The translations under genes were made by a program, and so were the position numbers. Shown piece after piece: positions 54,767 to 61,932 of a stretch of DNA of 64,000 nucleotides. Within the stretch, counting starts at the first letter, position 1. The number at the start of each line of letters is the position of its first letter. The stretch covers positions 4,164,412 through 4,228,411 of the forward strand of contig NZ_MLJI01000001.1 of assembly GCF_002095535.1 (NCBI RefSeq), in the 5' to 3' direction. The stretch comes from Pantoea cypripedii (GTDB lineage: Bacteria > Pseudomonadota > Gammaproteobacteria > Enterobacterales > Enterobacteriaceae). Below the pieces are notes generated by a model. That model was given only the letters and a program-made list of their open reading frames with translations. It was not told the DNA's origin and did no database searches.

Positions 54767-54795
54767 ATAATACGCTGGCTGATGCTGGCAGACAA
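54767..54795 (-). promoter_or_regulatory. crcB promoter
   Basis: TTGTCT, 17-base spacer, TATTAT on the minus strand, ending about seven bases before the riboswitch start. Confidence 0.7.
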
Positions 54796-54898
54796 TATGT
54801 GACTGGCAACAAGGTGTTGGATAAAAGGCCCCGTAAATAGCGCCTTCGCAATCACCCATTTTTGTTTTACCTTGCCAGAAAACGAACTGGAGATCCCA

Positions 54899-55816
54899 AT
54901 GCGCACCCTGATTTTTGATACTGATATCGGCGTGGATGACGCCTTTGCGCTGGCCTATGCCGCGCGCACTCAGCATTTGCTGGGCATCACCACGGTGTTT
55001 GGCAATGTTGCGGTGGGTCAGGCGGTAAAAAATGCCCGGCTGTTTTGCGAGAAGATGGGGATTGATGCGCCGGTCTATCGTGGCTGTTCGCGTCCACTGG
55101 CGCTGGCGCCATCGGCACCGGCGCGTCTGCATGGCGAAGATGGTCTGGGCGATGCCTTTACCAATCCCCATAGCGACCAGGCCCCCAGCGCGGTGCAATT
55201 TATTATCGACAGCGTGCGCGCCCGTCCTCACGCCATTACCCTGGTGGCGATTGGTCCGCTGACCAATATCGCCAGCGCGATTAATCAGGCACCGGATATT
55301 ATTCCGCTGGTGAAAGAACTGGTGATTATGGGCGGTGCGTTTGGCACCGACGGCCACAGCGGTAACGTCACGCCTTTCGCGGAATTCAATATCTGGAAGG
55401 ACCCGCATGCCGCCGATCAGGTGCTGGCATCACAGCTGCCGGTGGTGGTGGTGCCGCTGGATGTCACCCATAAGGTGTTGATTACCGGCGCAGAAGTACG
55501 GCAGCTCAATCAGCCGGTGCTGAGCGCCATCTGCCGTCCGTATCTGGCGTATAGCCTTGAGAAGGAAGGGTTTGATGGCATGGCGCTGCACGACACGCTA
55601 ACCCTTTCCTGGCTGGCGCTGCCACATGCTTTCCACCTGACGGAAGCGCCGGTACGGGTGGTGACCGAGGGCATCAGCAGCGGCCAAACGCTGCGCCGCC
55701 TGAACGCCCTCGCCTCTCGTCATGACCCTTTCGCCGGGTTGCGTGCACAACGCCTGTGTCTGGGGGTAGAAGCTGACGCGGTGCGCCAGCACTTTTTCGC
55801 CACCTTGCAGGCTTAA
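54899..55816 (+). CDS. Inosine-uridine-type nucleoside hydrolase (Rih family)
   Basis: 305 residues. The calcium-site motif DTDIGVDDAFALAYA at residues 7-21 and the conserved LVAIGPLTNIASAI, VIMGGAF and FNIWKDPHAA segments place it in the IUNH family (RihA/B/C). It hydrolyses N-glycosidic bonds of ribonucleosides. The start at 54899 (MRTLIFDTD) is preceded by GGAG; it is divergent from crcB. The usual second catalytic segment appears as HDTLTL. Substrate range undetermined. Confidence 0.92.
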   Translation: MRTLIFDTDIGVDDAFALAYAARTQHLLGITTVFGNVAVGQAVKNARLFCEKMGIDAPVYRGCSRPLALAPSAPARLHGEDGLGDAFTNPHSDQAPSAVQFIIDSVRARPHAITLVAIGPLTNIASAINQAPDIIPLVKELVIMGGAFGTDGHSGNVTPFAEFNIWKDPHAADQVLASQLPVVVVPLDVTHKVLITGAEVRQLNQPVLSAICRPYLAYSLEKEGFDGMALHDTLTLSWLALPHAFHLTEAPVRVVTEGISSGQTLRRLNALASRHDPFAGLRAQRLCLGVEADAVRQHFFATLQA

Positions 55817-55823
55817 CGCTTTT

Positions 55824-55846
55824 GTAGCGGCGCGATTTATCGCGCG
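55824..55846. repeat. Dispersed palindromic repeat, single copy (g)
   Basis: GTAGCGG followed by CGCGATTTATCGCGCG. It overlaps the last codons and the stop codon of lgoD (stop at 55837-55839 on the minus strand). Confidence 0.85.
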
Positions 55847-56865
55847 AAGTGGATAACACCTTTGATTAACTCGCGGTTGTTAATCACGTCAGGTTCAAAG
55901 GTTTCCGCCAGGGTGGAGAAATCATAATGTCGATTGAGCATCATGTCGGCACGTAGCTGACCCGTTGCCATCAGTTCGCGCACTTTATCGAAATCTTCGC
56001 GCGTGGCGTTACGGCTGCCCATCAGCGTGGTTTCCTTTTTGTGGAACTCGGTATCCGGGATCACCAAATCGCCTTTGTGCAGGCCGACATACACGATGGT
56101 GCCACCGTGACGAATCAGTTTCACCGCGCCGTTCATCGCCGCCGGGCTACCGGTGGCGTCAATCACCTTCGCCGCCAGTCGACCACCAAACTGCGCGCGC
56201 AGAGTGGCATCAAAATCCGCATCCAGCGGGTTGATGGTGGTCAGATTAAGATGTTGCGTGACATGCGCCCGCCGTTGTTCGCTGGTATCGGCAACCACCA
56301 CTTGCGCCCCCGCAGCAGCAGCGATGGCAGCAACCCCGAGGCCAATCGGCCCGGCGCCGACCACCAGCACTTGTTCATCTGCCGCCACGGCCGCCCGACG
56401 CACCGCGTGTGCGCTGATGGCAAAAGGTTCGATAAGGGCTGCGGCTTCCACCGCCACATCATCCACCGCCAGTAAGTTATTTTGCGGCACGCTTAGAAAT
56501 TCACAGAAACCGCCATCCTGATGCACGCCAATCACCGAAATGTTTTCACAGCAGTTGGTTTTGCCACTCTGGCAGGCATCGCACTGCTGGCAGGAAACAT
56601 AAGGGATCAGCGCCACGCGCTGGCCGGGGGTAAAACCACTGGCCGCACTGCCCAACGCCACCACTTCGCCGCACAGCTCATGGCCCAGCACGCGCGGATA
56701 GCTGAAGAACGGCTGATTCCCCGCCCAGGCGTGAATATCGGTGCCGCAAATCCCGGCGGTAATCGGTTTGATCAGGACCTCGTGTGCCGCGGGGGTCGGT
56801 CTCGGGCGCTGCTGCCACACCATGCTGCGGGGTTCCATTACCACCAGGGTTTTCATGCTTGTCAT
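55837..56865 (-). CDS. lgoD: L-galactonate-5-dehydrogenase-like alcohol dehydrogenase LgoD
   Basis: 342 residues. Zinc-dependent MDR dehydrogenase: catalytic-zinc ligands in GICGTDIHAW and GHEL, structural-zinc cysteines in CQQCDACQSGKTNC, NAD site LVVGAGPIGLGVAAIA. Very close to E. coli LgoD (YjjN), and adjacent to an LgoR-like gene as in E. coli. It oxidises L-galactonate to D-tagaturonate. The start at 56865 follows AGGAGAAA. The last two residues (AR) and the stop codon lie inside a dispersed repeat; the E. coli protein, as I recall it, ends two residues earlier. Confidence 0.92.
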   Translation of the reverse strand: MTSMKTLVVMEPRSMVWQQRPRPTPAAHEVLIKPITAGICGTDIHAWAGNQPFFSYPRVLGHELCGEVVALGSAASGFTPGQRVALIPYVSCQQCDACQSGKTNCCENISVIGVHQDGGFCEFLSVPQNNLLAVDDVAVEAAALIEPFAISAHAVRRAAVAADEQVLVVGAGPIGLGVAAIAAAAGAQVVVADTSEQRRAHVTQHLNLTTINPLDADFDATLRAQFGGRLAAKVIDATGSPAAMNGAVKLIRHGGTIVYVGLHKGDLVIPDTEFHKKETTLMGSRNATREDFDKVRELMATGQLRADMMLNRHYDFSTLAETFEPDVINNRELIKGVIHFAR

Positions 56866-57000
56866 AGGTTTCTCCTGTGCTGATGTCGCAGTTATGGCGA
56901 AAATCGATGTTAACGGCTTGTTGCGCACGCGGAAGTGTGAAGTAACACGATTTTTTTGGGCTTTCGATGGTTTTTAATAAATAAAAAACCGGAGCCTGCT

Positions 57001-57903
57001 ATGAGCCGAAGCCAGAATCTGCGCCAGAACGTGATCAACCAAATGCTGGAAGGTATTGCCCAGCGCCATATTCGTTCGCCCTTACCCCCGCAGGCGGCGC
57101 TGGCAGAAATGTTCAATATCAGCCGTACCACGGTGCGCCATACCCTGCATTACCTGCATCAGCGTGGTGTGCTGGAAAAGGTGGATGAGACTTACGTCAT
57201 CGTGCGTGATCCCGGCGACGAAGACGGTTTCAGCGCCCTCATCCCGCCGATCGAGCAGCAGGCGGCGCAATTCGAGCAGACGTTTTTTAATCTGATCAAC
57301 CAGCGACTGTTGATGCCAGGCGATACCTTTACCGAGCTGCAATTGGCGCAACGGGTGAAGGTCAGCCCGGTGGTGGTGCGGGAATTTCTGCTGCGGTTTA
57401 TGCGTTACAACCTGCTGGAACCGGTAAAACGCGGCCAGTGGCGCATGAAGAAGTTCGATCAGGATTACGCGGAGAAACTGTTTGAACTGCGCGAAATGTT
57501 AGAAACCCACGCGCTGAATCGCTTTCTCAATCTGGCGTCGCATGATGAGCGCTGGATTCAGGCGCGTGATTTGCTTGACCGCCATCGCGCAATGCGCGAC
57601 ACCATCGCCAGCGATTATCGTCGCTTCTCTGCACTGGATAAGGAGATGCATTCGCTGATCCTTTCCGCCGCTAATAACCCGTTTTTCAATCAGTCGCTGG
57701 AGATTATCTCGGTAATTTTTCATTCACATTATCAATGGGATGAGAGTGATTTGAAGCAACGAAATATTGTGGCTCTGGAGGAGCATATGGCGATTCTCAC
57801 CGCGCTGATTAGCCGCCAGGATGTAGAAGCCCTGTGCGCCCTGCACACCCATCTTGGCACCGCCAAGACCTCGATGATCCGTTCAATTCGTCAGTACAAT
57901 TAA
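57001..57903 (+). CDS. lgoR: GntR-family regulator LgoR
   Basis: 300 residues. It begins MSRSQNLRQNVINQMLEGIA and continues AALAEMFNISRTTVRHTLHYLHQRGVL (winged HTH), then an FCD-type effector domain; the middle and C-terminal blocks ESLEIISVIFHSHYQWDESDLKQRNI-type match E. coli LgoR (YjjM) almost word for word. It controls L-galactonate use. Divergent from lgoD across 135 bases that include GGTTTTT / AAATAAA-type hairpin near the start. GGAG precedes the ATG. Confidence 0.93.
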   Translation: MSRSQNLRQNVINQMLEGIAQRHIRSPLPPQAALAEMFNISRTTVRHTLHYLHQRGVLEKVDETYVIVRDPGDEDGFSALIPPIEQQAAQFEQTFFNLINQRLLMPGDTFTELQLAQRVKVSPVVVREFLLRFMRYNLLEPVKRGQWRMKKFDQDYAEKLFELREMLETHALNRFLNLASHDERWIQARDLLDRHRAMRDTIASDYRRFSALDKEMHSLILSAANNPFFNQSLEIISVIFHSHYQWDESDLKQRNIVALEEHMAILTALISRQDVEALCALHTHLGTAKTSMIRSIRQYN

Positions 57904-58002
57904 AAACCGATTAAAAACCACAAATCATTAGCTCCCGCACGAATCAGAAACATCTTTGCAACATCCCGTCATCTTTGCTTCTAGTCTCGAACCATCTGTT
58001 GA

Positions 58003-58022
58003 GGTCGCATCAATTGGCGACC
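58003..58022. promoter_or_regulatory. Inverted repeat upstream of the lgo transporter gene
   Basis: GGTCGC / 8 bases / GCGACC, 54 bases before the transporter ATG. Possible LgoR operator; the GntR-type pairing is only suggestive. Confidence 0.35.
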
Positions 58023-58075
58023 ACAGAATCCCACACTGACTGATAACGATAAGTACCCAGCTCCGGGAGGTTGCA

Positions 58076-59428
58076 ATGGAAAATACATCAGCGCGTGGTC
58101 GCGAGACAGCGCCAACCCCAGCCGCAGAGGGACGTGATTTCGTCCCCGCTCGTGGCGATGTGGTGCGCTCACCGCGCATCAAAAAGATTCAGATGACGGC
58201 AATGTTGTTGTTGCTGTTTGCCGCCATCATTAACTATCTCGACCGCAGTTCGCTGTCGGTGGCCAATATGACCATTCGCGGTGAGCTGGGTCTGTCCGCC
58301 ACTGAGATTGGTGTACTGCTGTCGGCGTTTTCGCTGGCTTACGGTCTGGCACAGCTGCCGTGCGGTGCGCTGCTGGATCGCAAAGGTCCACGCATCATGC
58401 TGGCACTGGGGATGTTCTTCTGGTCGCTGTTCCAGGCGGCAGCGGGGATGGTGCATAACTTTACCCAGTTTATCCTGGTGCGCATCGGCCTCGGCATTGG
58501 CGAAGCGCCGATGAACCCGTGCGGCGTGAAGGTGATTAACGACTGGTTCAACATTAAAGATCGCGGCATGCCAATGGGGATGTTTAACGCCGCCTCGATG
58601 ATTGGCCTGTCCATCGCCCCGCCGATTCTGGCGGCGATGATGCTGGTACTGGGCTGGCGTGGCATGTTTGTCACCATCGGCGTGCTGGGGATGTTCCTCG
58701 CTATCGGCTGGTATCTGGCTTATCGCAACCGTGACAACAGCAAGCTGAGCGCAGAAGAGATTCACTATTTGCAGGCGGGCAGTGTCGCGTCACGTAAAGA
58801 ACCGATTAGCTTTGCCGAATGGCGCGGGCTGTTTAAGCAACGCACCATGTGGGGCATGATGATTGGTTTCAGCGGCATCAACTATACCGCATGGTTGTAT
58901 ATCGCCTGGCTGCCGGGTTACCTGCAATCCACCTATAACCTCGATCTGAAAAGCACCGGTTTGCTGGCAGCGATTCCATTCCTGTTCGGTGCGGCGGGTA
59001 TGCTGCTGAACGGTTATGTGGTGGATGCGCTGGTCCGTCGCGGTATGGACGCAGTGAAGGTACGTAAAGTGAGTATCGTCAGCGGCATGTTGCTGTCTGC
59101 GGCGTTCACTGCCTTCGTGACCCGCGCCACCGACACCACCAGCGCGGTGACGTTAATCGGGATGGCGCTGTTTTGTATCCATTTTGCCGGTACATCCTGC
59201 TGGGGTTTGATTCATGCGAACGTGACCGCTCGCATGACCGCTTCGGTCGGCAGTATCCAGAACTTTGCCAGCTTTGTGTTTGCGTCGTTTGCTCCGGTGA
59301 TTACCGGCTGGGTGCTGGATACCACGAAATCTTTCAGCCTGGCGCTGATGATTTGCGCCGGTGTGACGGTGGTGGGGGCACTGGCCTATCTGCTGCTGGT
59401 GAGAAAACCAATCACTGATGGGGTGTAA
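58076..59428 (+). CDS. lgoT: MFS ACS-family transporter of the lgo cluster (probable L-galactonate importer)
   Basis: 450 residues. An N-terminal polar extension of ~35 residues precedes 12 helices. INYLDRSSLSVANMTIRGELGLSATEIGVLLSAFSLAYGLAQLPCGALLDRKGPRIML is the ACS-family signature. Its position after lgoR and near lgoD, as in the E. coli lgo cluster, makes L-galactonate the best guess; the family also moves galactonate and glucarate. GGGAGG precedes the ATG. The symbol rests on context. Confidence 0.75.
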   Translation: MENTSARGRETAPTPAAEGRDFVPARGDVVRSPRIKKIQMTAMLLLLFAAIINYLDRSSLSVANMTIRGELGLSATEIGVLLSAFSLAYGLAQLPCGALLDRKGPRIMLALGMFFWSLFQAAAGMVHNFTQFILVRIGLGIGEAPMNPCGVKVINDWFNIKDRGMPMGMFNAASMIGLSIAPPILAAMMLVLGWRGMFVTIGVLGMFLAIGWYLAYRNRDNSKLSAEEIHYLQAGSVASRKEPISFAEWRGLFKQRTMWGMMIGFSGINYTAWLYIAWLPGYLQSTYNLDLKSTGLLAAIPFLFGAAGMLLNGYVVDALVRRGMDAVKVRKVSIVSGMLLSAAFTAFVTRATDTTSAVTLIGMALFCIHFAGTSCWGLIHANVTARMTASVGSIQNFASFVFASFAPVITGWVLDTTKSFSLALMICAGVTVVGALAYLLLVRKPITDGV

Positions 59429-59573
59429 AGCCTTAGAAAAAAGAAAAAAACAAACAACAAAACAAAAACCAAAGACCGTAATCGCGGGTGCAGCGGGGGG
59501 GGGGGCCATCCGGACTCGCTGAGTGCGGGTGCGATTCCAGGATGAGCCGCAAGGATGCGGCGAAAGGCGGCGT

Positions 59574-59596
59574 GTAGCGGCGCGATTTATCGCGCG
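59574..59596. repeat. Dispersed palindromic repeat, single copy (h)
   Basis: GTAGCGG followed by CGCGATTTATCGCGCG inside the structured intergenic stretch, nearly identical to copy (g). Confidence 0.85.
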
Positions 59597-59641
59597 AAAA
59601 AGCCGCGAAGCGGCGAGGAAGGCGGCGCAGGGCCAGGGAAT

Positions 59642-59671
59642 GCAAAGGGCGCGGCCCAGGGCGCCCTTTGC
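59642..59671. terminator. Stem-loop downstream of the LysR gene
   Basis: GCAAAGGGCGC / 8 bases / GCGCCCTTTGC, perfect 11-base arms. No T-run is attached, so its role as a terminator is uncertain. Confidence 0.5.
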
Positions 59672-59749
59672 TCGGTCGCCGCACCGGCGAACTGAAACTA
59701 CCTCAGCCAGTAGCGAACGAAATCCCTCCGAAGCTGAAACACCAAGGCC

Positions 59750-60664
59750 CTACGGATTCACCGTAAAAAACCTCGACTCACACTGCCTTGCAATCTCCCA
59801 CAACTTATTTCTAATCACCTGCTTCAGCTGCAAAGTCGATTGCGACTGCGGCCGATCGCGGCGACTAATCAACATCACCTCAAACGGTAACGGCTGCGCC
59901 ACTGGCAGCAGCTTGAGCTGATCGGCATAACGGCAGGCCGTGAACAGATCCACCACCCCCACGCCGCCACCGGCCAGCACCATATCGGCAATCACCGAAT
60001 AGGTTTTAATCGACAGCGACACCGCTGGCGTCAGCCCTTTATCGCGCAACGCCCGGTGCAGCACCCGTCCCAGCGGATCCTGGCTTTGCATCATCAGCAG
60101 ATTATTGGCGCACAGCCATTCGAGCGTGACCGGTTCGTTGTGGGTGTGATCCCGTGGCAGCAACGCTACCATCGAGGATTGAAACAGCGGCTCGGCCAGC
60201 AGGTTGGCATCCACCTGCTGACCAAACACCAGCGCGAAATCGAGCTGATTTTCGAGAATGCTGCGGCACAGGGTGCTGAAATGTTCGGTGACCAGCTCCA
60301 CGCTGACCGATGCGGCCTGCTGTCGCCAGGTCACCAGCGCCGGAGCCAGCACCATCTGACCAAACGCATGGGCGGCCCCCACGCGTACCGTCTGCCCCTC
60401 ACCACGGCGCAGCTGCTCCGTCAGTTGCGTAATCGCCTGCAACCTTTGATACAGCTCCTCCACTTCCGGCAGCAAACGCCGACCTTCCGCCGTGACGATC
60501 ATCCCCTGCGCCCGCCGCTCAAACAGCGCAAAACCGAGCTGCTGCTCAGCGTGATTCAGCACCCGGCTGACATTCGGCTGCGAGACATTGAGCAGGCGCG
60601 CGGCACCGCTGATGCTGCCGCTCTGCACTATCGCCTGAAACACCTCAATATGTCGCAATCGCAT
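59750..60664 (-). CDS. LysR-family regulator next to the dipeptidase
   Basis: 304 residues. HTH MRLRHIEVFQAIVQSGSISGAARLLNVSQPNVSRVLNHAEQQLGFALFERR, then GQTVRVGAAHAFGQMVLAPALVTWRQQA. The start at 60664 (MRLRHIEVF) fits other LysR proteins; it lies two bases after the dipeptidase stop, so they form one transcription unit. It probably regulates the dipeptidase and peptide importer. Confidence 0.9.
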   Translation of the reverse strand: MRLRHIEVFQAIVQSGSISGAARLLNVSQPNVSRVLNHAEQQLGFALFERRAQGMIVTAEGRRLLPEVEELYQRLQAITQLTEQLRRGEGQTVRVGAAHAFGQMVLAPALVTWRQQAASVSVELVTEHFSTLCRSILENQLDFALVFGQQVDANLLAEPLFQSSMVALLPRDHTHNEPVTLEWLCANNLLMMQSQDPLGRVLHRALRDKGLTPAVSLSIKTYSVIADMVLAGGGVGVVDLFTACRYADQLKLLPVAQPLPFEVMLISRRDRPQSQSTLQLKQVIRNKLWEIARQCESRFFTVNP

Positions 60665-60666
60665 GA

Positions 60667-61731
60667 TTATTCGCCCCAGGTCGCTTCGAGCACGCGCAGC
60701 CAGTTGCCGTAACAAATCTTCTCCAGCAGGTCCTGCGAATAGCCACGCGCTGCCAGGGCATCCACCAGCAGCGGGAAACCGGCCACATCTTTCATATCGC
60801 CCGGCATGGTCGCTCCATCGAGATCGGAGCCAAAGCCGACCCCGTCTTCGCCGACTTTCTCCAGCAGATATTCCACATGACGCACGATGGTATCAACCGT
60901 GGTGGGAGCATGGCGGTCGCCATCTTCACGCAGGAACGGCACCGCAAAGTTAACCCCCACAAATCCCTGGGTTTCAGCAATCGCCGCCAGCTGACGATCG
61001 GTGAGGTTACGGGACTGGGCGCTTAACACATGAGCATTGGAGTGGCTCGCCACCAGCGGCGCATCGCTGATATCGGCGGTATGCCAGAACCCTTTTTCAT
61101 CCATGTGCGACAGGTCAACCATGATGCGGCGCTGATTACAGTCGCGCACCAGCTGCTTGCCCGCCGCCGTCAGGCCGTTGCCAATATCTGGTGAAGAGGG
61201 GTAACGGAACGGCACGCCATCGCCAAACTGATTAGGACGGCTCCACAGCGGCCCGAGGGTGCGTAAACCGCTGGCGTAAAGGATATCCAGCAACTCACCG
61301 TGGGTATCCAGCGCTTCCGCCCCTTCAATGTGCATCACCACGGCCAGCACGTTGTTGGCCATGCACTGACGAATCTCACGTACGCTGCGACAAATCTTCA
61401 CCTGCCCCTGCGATGCCTGCTCAATACGCAGCAACAACGCCAGCATGGAAAAGGTGGCATCGCGCGCAGTGCCAATAATTTCTTCAGGAAATTCTGAGAG
61501 GTCTGGCGCACTTCTTGCAACTAGCGGGTGTGATGGCACCCAGGTGGCAAAAATCCCACCTACCATATTTCCCTGGCGGATGCGGGGAAAGTCCATCTGC
61601 CCCGATTCGGTGCCATTCAGGAAAGCATTTACCGCGTCGGGCTGATGGTGCTGCCACAGTTTGTTCAGGACATCGTTATGACCATCAAAAACCGGGATGG
61701 AAAGCCGGTTGGCGTTACGCAAGTCAGACAT
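60667..61731 (-). CDS. Membrane-dipeptidase (M19) family enzyme
   Basis: 354 residues. Metal ligands of the M19 renal-dipeptidase family are visible: DGHND (residues 16-20), the bridging Glu in VMHIEGAEAL, LSHM and ASHSN histidines. No signal peptide is seen, so it is cytoplasmic. It cleaves dipeptides, D-amino-acid dipeptides or beta-lactam-type substrates. It is divergent from a peptide ABC importer and co-directional with the LysR gene, so it likely processes what the importer brings in. Confidence 0.9.
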   Translation of the reverse strand: MSDLRNANRLSIPVFDGHNDVLNKLWQHHQPDAVNAFLNGTESGQMDFPRIRQGNMVGGIFATWVPSHPLVARSAPDLSEFPEEIIGTARDATFSMLALLLRIEQASQGQVKICRSVREIRQCMANNVLAVVMHIEGAEALDTHGELLDILYASGLRTLGPLWSRPNQFGDGVPFRYPSSPDIGNGLTAAGKQLVRDCNQRRIMVDLSHMDEKGFWHTADISDAPLVASHSNAHVLSAQSRNLTDRQLAAIAETQGFVGVNFAVPFLREDGDRHAPTTVDTIVRHVEYLLEKVGEDGVGFGSDLDGATMPGDMKDVAGFPLLVDALAARGYSQDLLEKICYGNWLRVLEATWGE

Positions 61732-61887
61732 GTTGTATCCGTTTCATGTGCAGGAGAAAGCACAAGCGCTGCCAGTTGGCGGAGCAAAACGCACCAAAAT
61801 GAGGCAAGCGCCTGAGCGTGAAACAAAAGGCTTAATGCCTGTTATTAATCCCCCTGCACCGCAGGAAAGTCAAGACAAAAAACAGCA

Positions 61888-61907
61888 AAAATAAAATATT
61901 TTATTTT
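61888..61907. promoter_or_regulatory. Perfect AT-only palindrome upstream of the peptide importer
   Basis: AAAATAAAAT followed by its reverse complement ATTTTATTTT, 25 bases before the importer ATG. Either a promoter-proximal operator or simple AT-rich promoter DNA. Confidence 0.45.
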
Positions 61908-61932
61908 AATAATCAATAAGTTGGGAGTTTAC

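Larger units (their letters stand above)
59429..59749. other. Structured low-complexity intergenic stretch
   Basis: 321 bases between converging genes, in three parts: a 42-base T-free A-rich tract from ~59437, a run of eleven G at 59495-59505, and a G/C-rich stretch with a repeat copy and a hairpin. No gene seen. Confidence 0.6.
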
